From: JAICYJ01 sp963737445 | GTDB taxonomy: Bacteria; Actinomycetota; Thermoleophilia; Gaiellales; JAICJC01 | Direction of reading: 5' to 3' | Assembly: GCA_963737445.1 (NCBI GenBank) | Contig: CAVTSO010000015.1 | Location: forward strand, 447,714 to 511,713 | Length of the DNA stretch: 64,000 bases | Shown: positions 59,421-64,000 of the stretch, one piece after another | Numbering within the stretch: the first letter of the stretch is position 1 | Layout: each line of letters starts with the position of its first letter | Notes under the pieces: model-generated | The model's input: only the letters and a program-made list of their open reading frames with translations | Database searches by the model: none | What the model was told of the DNA's origin: nothing | Made by a program: the position numbers and the translations under genes

Positions 59421-62400
59421 TCACGCCGTCTCGGATTCGCTGAGCGCGTCCAGCTCGCGCAACAGGTGCGCGGATCCGACGCGATCGGCGAAGGCGCGAA
59501 CGGCATGCTCGTGCCGGCGGGCGTCGACCTCTTGGCCATCGGTCCACGCCTGGCGGGCCGCCAGTAGGGCTGCGTCGGCGGCGAGTGGTCCAGCGCTGAG
59601 CTTGCCGAAGAGGTTCGCCGCCTCGGCGTAGCGGCCGTCGGCAAGGGCCAGGATCGGCGCTCGCCAGCGGATCGCGTCGTCGAGCAGCTCCGCCGCTTCG
59701 GCGACGTCGTCGAGCCGACCAGGCCGCGCAAGCAGCACCGCCAGCTCGGCCAGCGCCGGCGGGGTCGAGCCCCCGGCATCGCGCCAGGTCTCGAAGTACT
59801 GGGCGATCGAGTCGTCCGCGGCCGCCGGGTCCGCGGCCGACAGCTGTGCCGCCGCCTGCAGCACCAGGCCGGGGCAGAGGAACTCATGGTTGCTCGCACT
59901 CCGGCCAAAATCGACGTTGTCACGGGCGTCCGACAGGGCCGTCTCGATGTCGCCGGCGGCAAGCGCCAGCCGCCCGCGGATGTTGCGTGCGGTGACCGAA
60001 TGAAACCGGACCGGGTCGTCCACGTAGCGCTCGACCAGCGTTGTGGCCCGCTCCCACGATCCCGCGTAGTACTCGACCTCGGCCTCGCTGCCCTCGACCG
60101 TGGCGAGCAGGTATGGCTCGGCCAGCCGCCGCGCCCAATCACCCGCGCGGGCAAGCGCCGCCACCGACTCGGCCAGCTGGCCGTAGTTGAAGTACGTCCA
60201 GCCGAGCGCGTTGTAGGCGGTCGCAGCGGCTCGGTGGGCCATCCCGTCGAGCAGCTCGGCCGCCCGCTCGATCTCCTCCAAGCCGCCCATATCTCCCGCC
60301 TCGACTAGGGCGTCACCGAGGTCCCATAGCAGCAGCGCGCTGCCGGCCTCGTCACCGGCGGCCTGTGCGTGTTCCAACGCTTCGCGAGACAGCGCTACCA
60401 CGTCGTGCTCGCCGGTCGATTCCGTCACCAGCGCCCGCAGCCGGGTGTGCGCGATCTCGCTGGTCGTGGGCGAGTAGGGAAACAGCTCTGCGTAGCGAGC
60501 GGCGTTGTCGAGGTGACGCAATCCCCGTGCCAGGTCACCCTCCTCCCTGGTCGCCCGGTGGCCGAGCAGCACCTCGATCCGGGCCGCGGCCTCCCAACGC
60601 TCGGCGGCAACCTGCGCCTCCAGCGCTTCCTGCAGCGCCTCGAAGTCGGCGGCCCCGGCGCGTGTAAGCGCGACTACCCGCTCGGCCAGCACGTCCGGAC
60701 GCAGGTCGTCGTTCGCTGGCAGCACCGACAGTGCGGAGTCGAAATAGCCAACGGCGCGGGCGTGCGCGTTCAGCGCCGCCGACTGGCGGCCCGCCTCGGC
60801 GAGTGCCGTGGCAGCCTTCCTCGTCAGCTGCCCCGGCTCCTCGCCGAGCTGCCTGCGCAGGTCGAGCGAGGTGGCGTAGTGGTGCGCCAGCAGCTCAGCC
60901 TTGTCCTCGCGGCCCTCCGCCAGCCGCTCGATCCAGGCCGCCGCCGACTCGTGCTTGTTGGCGCGGTCGACGCGCCGGATCTGCGAGTAGGCGACCTCGA
61001 GCGTCAGCGCATGCGCGAACCGGAACTCGGTCTCACCCCGGATCGATGACTGACGCACGCGCAGCACCAACTGCTTGCGCTCCAGCGCGAACAGCAGATC
61101 GTCGGCTGCGGCCGGGGTCCGCGGCGTCAGTTCGCAGACGGCGCCCAGCCAGGCCGTGCGGCCGACCACGGCGGCGTCCTGGATCAGCAGCTTCTCCTCG
61201 CCGCTGAGCGTGTCTAGCCGCGCCGCGATGATGCCCTGCACCGACTCCGGCAGGCCGTCGATCGCACCCTCTAGTCCCCATCCCTGTTCGCCGCGCGTGA
61301 GCAGGCCGCGGTCCTGCAGCATCCGCACGTACTCCTGCGCGTAGAGCGGATTGCCACCGGCGCGGTCGAGCAGCGCCTGCTGCACCTCGGCCGGCAGCAG
61401 CGCCTGGTCGAGCAGCTCGCCCACCAGCCGCGCCGTGTCCTCGCCGCTCAGCGCCGTCAGCGAGAGGGTGCTCGCGTTCGGCTTGCCGCCGCCCCAGGCC
61501 GGACGCCGCTCGAACAGCTCCGGCCGCGAGGTGCAGACGATCAGCAGCGGCACGCCGCCCGCGCGGTCGGCCAGCAGGTCGATGAAGTCGAGCAGCGCGT
61601 CGTCCGCCCAGTGAATGTCCTCGAACACCAGCACGGTCGGCCCCTCCTCGGCCAACGCCTCGAAGAACCGCCGCCAGGCCGCGAACGCCTCTGCCGTGTC
61701 CGCCTCGGCCGAGCCCGAGCGGTCGAGGCCGACCAGCGGCCGCAGGTGTCGGATCACCCACTCGCGGTCGCGCTCATCGCCGATCAGGTGGGCGACGGCG
61801 ACGCCCAGCTTCTCGGCGGCGACCTCACCGCCGTCGGACTCGAGGATGCCGGCCTGCAGCTTGATCATCTCGCCCAGCGCCCAGAACGCCACGCCCTCGC
61901 CGTAGGACAAGGACCTTCCACGCCGCCAGGTGATCAGGTCGGACAGCGTGTCGACGTAGTCACCGAGATCCTCGGCCAACCTGGTCTTGCCTATCCCCGG
62001 AGGCCCGGCCACGGTCACCAGTTGCGTGGCGGACTCCCGACGAGCACGGTCGAGCGCACCATGCAGGATCGCGCACTCCGCCTCACGGCCGACCAGCGCC
62101 AGGTCGGCGACACGCGTCTGCTCCGGCACGATCGAGCGCGGCTGCACCGCCAGCCAAGCCTCCACCACCTCGCTCTTGCCCTTGGCAGCGACGGCCTCGA
62201 CCGACTCATAGAGAACCGCCAGCTCGGTCGATCGGTACGTGTGACCGTCGACCAGCATGCGGCCGGCGGGCGCCGCCACCTCCAGCCGCGACGCCGTGTT
62301 CACGATGTCGCCAACCGCGTCGACACCGCCCCTGGCGTCGTGGGTGACCAGCACCTCGCCGGTGGTGACGCCCACCCGCACGTCGAGGGCGCCGCCCTGC

Positions 62401-62774
62401 AACTCGCCGATGCCATCGCAGATGTACAGCCCTGCCCGCACCGCCCGCTCGGGATCGTCCTCGTGGGCGGCGACGGCACCAAACAGAGCCATCACGCCGT
62501 CGCCAGTGAACTTGGCCACGACGCCCCCGGTGCTCTCGACGGCCCCGCGCAGCAACGTAACGTACGGCTCCAGGAAGCCCTCGACGTCCTCGACATCCAG
62601 CCGCTCCGAGCGGCTGGTAAACCCGACCAGGTCGGCAAACAGCACGGAGACGACACGCCGCTCGCGGCGCTCCGAGGGCGGCGCGGCCACAAGCGGCGTG
62701 CCGCACTCCGGACAGAACTTCGCGCCCTCGCTTACGGTGGAGCAGTTCGGGCAAGTCGCCAAGGCGTCTATCAT
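59421..62774 (-). CDS. Class III adenylate/guanylate cyclase with AAA and TPR domains
   Basis: A 1117-residue protein. An N-terminal zinc ribbon (Cys8, Cys11, Cys21, Cys24) precedes a class III cyclase (about 40-205) with metal Asp48 in FADLVGFT, Asp92 in KFTGDGVMALFG and transition-state residues in VGDIVNTASRLE. An AAA ATPase follows, with LVGREAECAILHG at 227, Walker A GPPGIGKT at 257-264 and Walker B VLVFEDIHWADDALL. The rest is TPR-like repeats. This is the typical actinobacterial multi-domain signalling ATPase. The product may be cAMP or another cyclic nucleotide. It stands alone, with no clear partner in the window. Confidence 0.9.
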   Translation of the reverse strand: MIDALATCPNCSTVSEGAKFCPECGTPLVAAPPSERRERRVVSVLFADLVGFTSRSERLDVEDVEGFLEPYVTLLRGAVESTGGVVAKFTGDGVMALFGAVAAHEDDPERAVRAGLYICDGIGELQGGALDVRVGVTTGEVLVTHDARGGVDAVGDIVNTASRLEVAAPAGRMLVDGHTYRSTELAVLYESVEAVAAKGKSEVVEAWLAVQPRSIVPEQTRVADLALVGREAECAILHGALDRARRESATQLVTVAGPPGIGKTRLAEDLGDYVDTLSDLITWRRGRSLSYGEGVAFWALGEMIKLQAGILESDGGEVAAEKLGVAVAHLIGDERDREWVIRHLRPLVGLDRSGSAEADTAEAFAAWRRFFEALAEEGPTVLVFEDIHWADDALLDFIDLLADRAGGVPLLIVCTSRPELFERRPAWGGGKPNASTLSLTALSGEDTARLVGELLDQALLPAEVQQALLDRAGGNPLYAQEYVRMLQDRGLLTRGEQGWGLEGAIDGLPESVQGIIAARLDTLSGEEKLLIQDAAVVGRTAWLGAVCELTPRTPAAADDLLFALERKQLVLRVRQSSIRGETEFRFAHALTLEVAYSQIRRVDRANKHESAAAWIERLAEGREDKAELLAHHYATSLDLRRQLGEEPGQLTRKAATALAEAGRQSAALNAHARAVGYFDSALSVLPANDDLRPDVLAERVVALTRAGAADFEALQEALEAQVAAERWEAAARIEVLLGHRATREEGDLARGLRHLDNAARYAELFPYSPTTSEIAHTRLRALVTESTGEHDVVALSREALEHAQAAGDEAGSALLLWDLGDALVEAGDMGGLEEIERAAELLDGMAHRAAATAYNALGWTYFNYGQLAESVAALARAGDWARRLAEPYLLATVEGSEAEVEYYAGSWERATTLVERYVDDPVRFHSVTARNIRGRLALAAGDIETALSDARDNVDFGRSASNHEFLCPGLVLQAAAQLSAADPAAADDSIAQYFETWRDAGGSTPPALAELAVLLARPGRLDDVAEAAELLDDAIRWRAPILALADGRYAEAANLFGKLSAGPLAADAALLAARQAWTDGQEVDARRHEHAVRAFADRVGSAHLLRELDALSESETA

Positions 62775-63350
62775 ACGGGCATCGTTGCCTTCGGTTGGAA
62801 TGCGCGACTAGCGCTCGCCAACTGGGTCGGGCCTGTCCTTCCTCCCACGAGCAGCTTGTCGCCGCCAAGCTCCCAGTCACCTGCCATCGCGTCATGGAGG
62901 CCGTCTGGGTGCGGACGATCGGTCGGAGCAAGCCGCCGACATGGTCTACATCGCCGAGCTTGCAGACATGACCGGGTGAACGGGCGCGACGTTCGCCGGG
63001 CGATCCACCAGCTGGTTCGCGGCCGACCTGCTCGAGTGGTCGCCTCCCGCCCGAGGCAAGCGGAGCACGCGCAGCGACATCGCGTTGCGACTGTCGGGTC
63101 AAGAACCGCGCAGTGAAAGCGCGACTGAGGGGTCGGGGACCCCTCCTACCGAGAACCGAGAAGGCCTACAAGGCCTCCCCACATCAGGGTGCTGGGCTTG
63201 GGGGACGGGTGAGGGGCCCGTGCCGAGAGCAAGCCGCCGACTCACCTGTGGTCGCCTACGAGACCCGGAACGAAAGGCAGTACCAGGCTGACCCTCCCCA
63301 GTGAACCACCGCCGCCGGTCGGACACCGGCACCTCGACAAGGAGACCACC
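62775..63350. other. Region without a recognised gene, GC-rich with a hairpin
   Basis: About 575 bp between the cyclase start and the small protein at 63351. Short open frames occur (one ends near 62978 with AADMVYIAELADMTG), but none has family motifs. A perfect 8-bp stem, GAGGGGTC/GACCCCTC with a 3-base loop, lies at 63127-63145, and AGGCCT-rich direct repeats follow it. This could be the start of an untranslated RNA or leader, but nothing is recognised. Confidence 0.4.
63127..63145. terminator. Strong short hairpin in a gene-free region
   Basis: GAGGGGTC, loop GGG, GACCCCTC: eight perfect pairs. There is no convincing T run and no well-placed upstream gene on the plus strand, so it may be a terminator-like element, part of an RNA structure or an attenuator for the small gene at 63351. 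Confidence 0.25.
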
Positions 63351-63560
63351 ATGACCACGTTGACCACCAAGCTGACCGGCTCGCAGAAGGCCGCGATGAA
63401 CACCATCGAGGCAGAGGCAGTCCAGTTCGCCCAGCGCGCGTTTCGCCGTCTCGGCGAGCGCCAGACTGACAAGAAGGAGGGCGAGCGCAAGGCCGGGGCC
63501 GCCTGGTCGGTGTTCTACGACTTCGGGTTGGACGACGGCCGAGACAGAGGTTGGGCCTAG
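63351..63560 (+). CDS. Hypothetical small charged protein
   Basis: A 69-residue protein of unknown family: TLTTKLTGSQKAAMNTIEAE, AVQFAQRAFRRLGERQTDKK and a C-terminal AAWSVFYDFGLDDGRDRG. It looks soluble, helical and basic in the middle, acidic at the end. ACAAGGAG lies 8 bases before the ATG, a good Shine-Dalgarno, which makes it more credible than its length suggests. Its stop overlaps the stop of the convergent exported-protein gene by 4 bp. Confidence 0.5.
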   Translation: MTTLTTKLTGSQKAAMNTIEAEAVQFAQRAFRRLGERQTDKKEGERKAGAAWSVFYDFGLDDGRDRGWA

Positions 63561-64000
63561 CCGAACGCGGCGCAGAAGGCCCTGAAGTCACCGTTTTGAT
63601 GCGGCCCTGCCACGAACACAACATTGAAGTCGCCGTCGACGATGAGGTGCCCGGTGTCCAGCCAGACGATGCCGCGCCCAGGGGCGTTGAACCTGTTGTA
63701 CACCCCATTGTCGGTCAGCGTCTTGATCGACCCATCGGGGTTGTAGGTGATCGTCTCTGAGAAGCTGACGTTCTGACTAATGAGCGTGGTTCCTTTCGCC
63801 GTGGCGGTGACTCTGAATGGGCCGGGGCGGCCCTTCGAGATCGTCTTGTAGAGGAACCCGCTGTTGTCGTAGTAGTCGGTGGACGTGACCCACCCGAGGA
63901 AGCGGGAGGTGACGTCGAAGGTGCACAACCCAGAATCCACCACGGTATCGTCGATGTAGAAGGCGGTTCTCACCTGCGTGTTCGCCGAGGCGGTCTGCGC
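63557..64000 (-). CDS. Exported protein of unknown function, 5' end beyond the window
   Basis: The frame is open to the window edge, so the start is missing; the visible 147 codons begin AQTASANTQVRTAFYIDD, which looks like sequence just after a signal peptide. The rest is beta-rich and hydrophilic (VTSRFLGWVTSTDYYDNSGF, FRVTATAKGTTLISQNVSFS, TITYNPDGSIKTLTDNGVYN, RGIVWLDTGHLIVDGDFNVV), like small secreted beta-sandwich or lipocalin-like proteins of actinobacteria. No catalytic motif is apparent. Confidence 0.6.
   Translation of the reverse strand, partial: AQTASANTQVRTAFYIDDTVVDSGLCTFDVTSRFLGWVTSTDYYDNSGFLYKTISKGRPGPFRVTATAKGTTLISQNVSFSETITYNPDGSIKTLTDNGVYNRFNAPGRGIVWLDTGHLIVDGDFNVVFVAGPHQNGDFRAFCAAFG

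Noticed and set aside
61611..63116. Plus-strand frame of 501 codons opposite the cyclase gene
   Set aside because: Opposite a clear cyclase/AAA protein; composition and lack of motifs show a shadow frame.

Overview
The window is very GC-rich with strong third-position GC, and genes are often joined by ATGA or GTGA stop/start overlaps. It carries families common in high-GC Actinomycetota: a SARP-type regulator, SpoIIE/STAS switches, CocE hydrolases, DUF899, DUF1206, a Tat-type transporter lipoprotein and Cox-type molybdenum hydroxylases. A soil or sediment actinobacterium, possibly of the Thermoleophilia type, is my best guess. No rRNA, tRNA or CRISPR array was seen, so the placement is inference.

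Layout. 0-9 kb: small enzymes (frame-broken alpha/beta hydrolase, S4 protein, reductase-like protein, GNAT, two cupins), a LysR gene followed by the stump of an ECF41 sigma factor gene, then exported phosphoesterase, beta-propeller and phosphodiester glycosidase-like proteins. 9-14.3 kb: a PhoD-type phosphatase, two PAP2 phosphatases, a diacylglycerol kinase-like enzyme and a DUF1206 membrane protein, which look like a membrane-lipid remodelling set. 14.7-24.5 kb: a signalling island with a SARP-AAA-TPR regulator, two multi-pass membrane sensors, a GAF-SpoIIE-HATPase protein, two STAS proteins, a DUF1990-like protein and an FAD oxidoreductase. Four single-base frame slips fall in this operon. 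24.7-32.3 kb: two DUF899 genes, a BNR-repeat exported protein, a four-times frame-broken acyl-CoA ligase, GFA and cupin proteins, a coiled-coil protein and a membrane protein.

32.4-43.4 kb: a transport and hydrolysis locus. A glutamine synthetase-like gene and an amidohydrolase gene (the two halves of eukaryotic FluG), a TrmO-like gene and a CocE/NonD hydrolase gene face a complete polyamine-type ABC transporter operon, which is followed by a second CocE paralogue. The likely logic is import of an amine or amide compound, hydrolysis, and gamma-glutamyl tagging.

43.5-55.8 kb: the most interesting region, a tightly packed plus-strand cluster opposite a DUF6282 metallohydrolase. It encodes an SDR, a 4-OT tautomerase, a class III aminotransferase, an IclR regulator, a second SDR, an ATZ/TRZ-type amidohydrolase, a third SDR, a DmdA-like folate-dependent demethylase, a SnoaL-like protein and a three-subunit molybdenum hydroxylase. 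A perfect 16-bp palindrome sits in the divergent promoter region. It reads as an uncharacterised catabolic pathway, perhaps for a methylated, nitrogen-containing ring compound.

55.9-64 kb: small stress-type genes (VOC, ABM-like, copper-binding DUF326, SRPBCC with a MarR gene and a clear operator palindrome), gene stumps (cNMP-binding domain, possible sugar transferase tail), a cyclase-AAA-TPR giant, and the start of an exported protein cut by the window edge.
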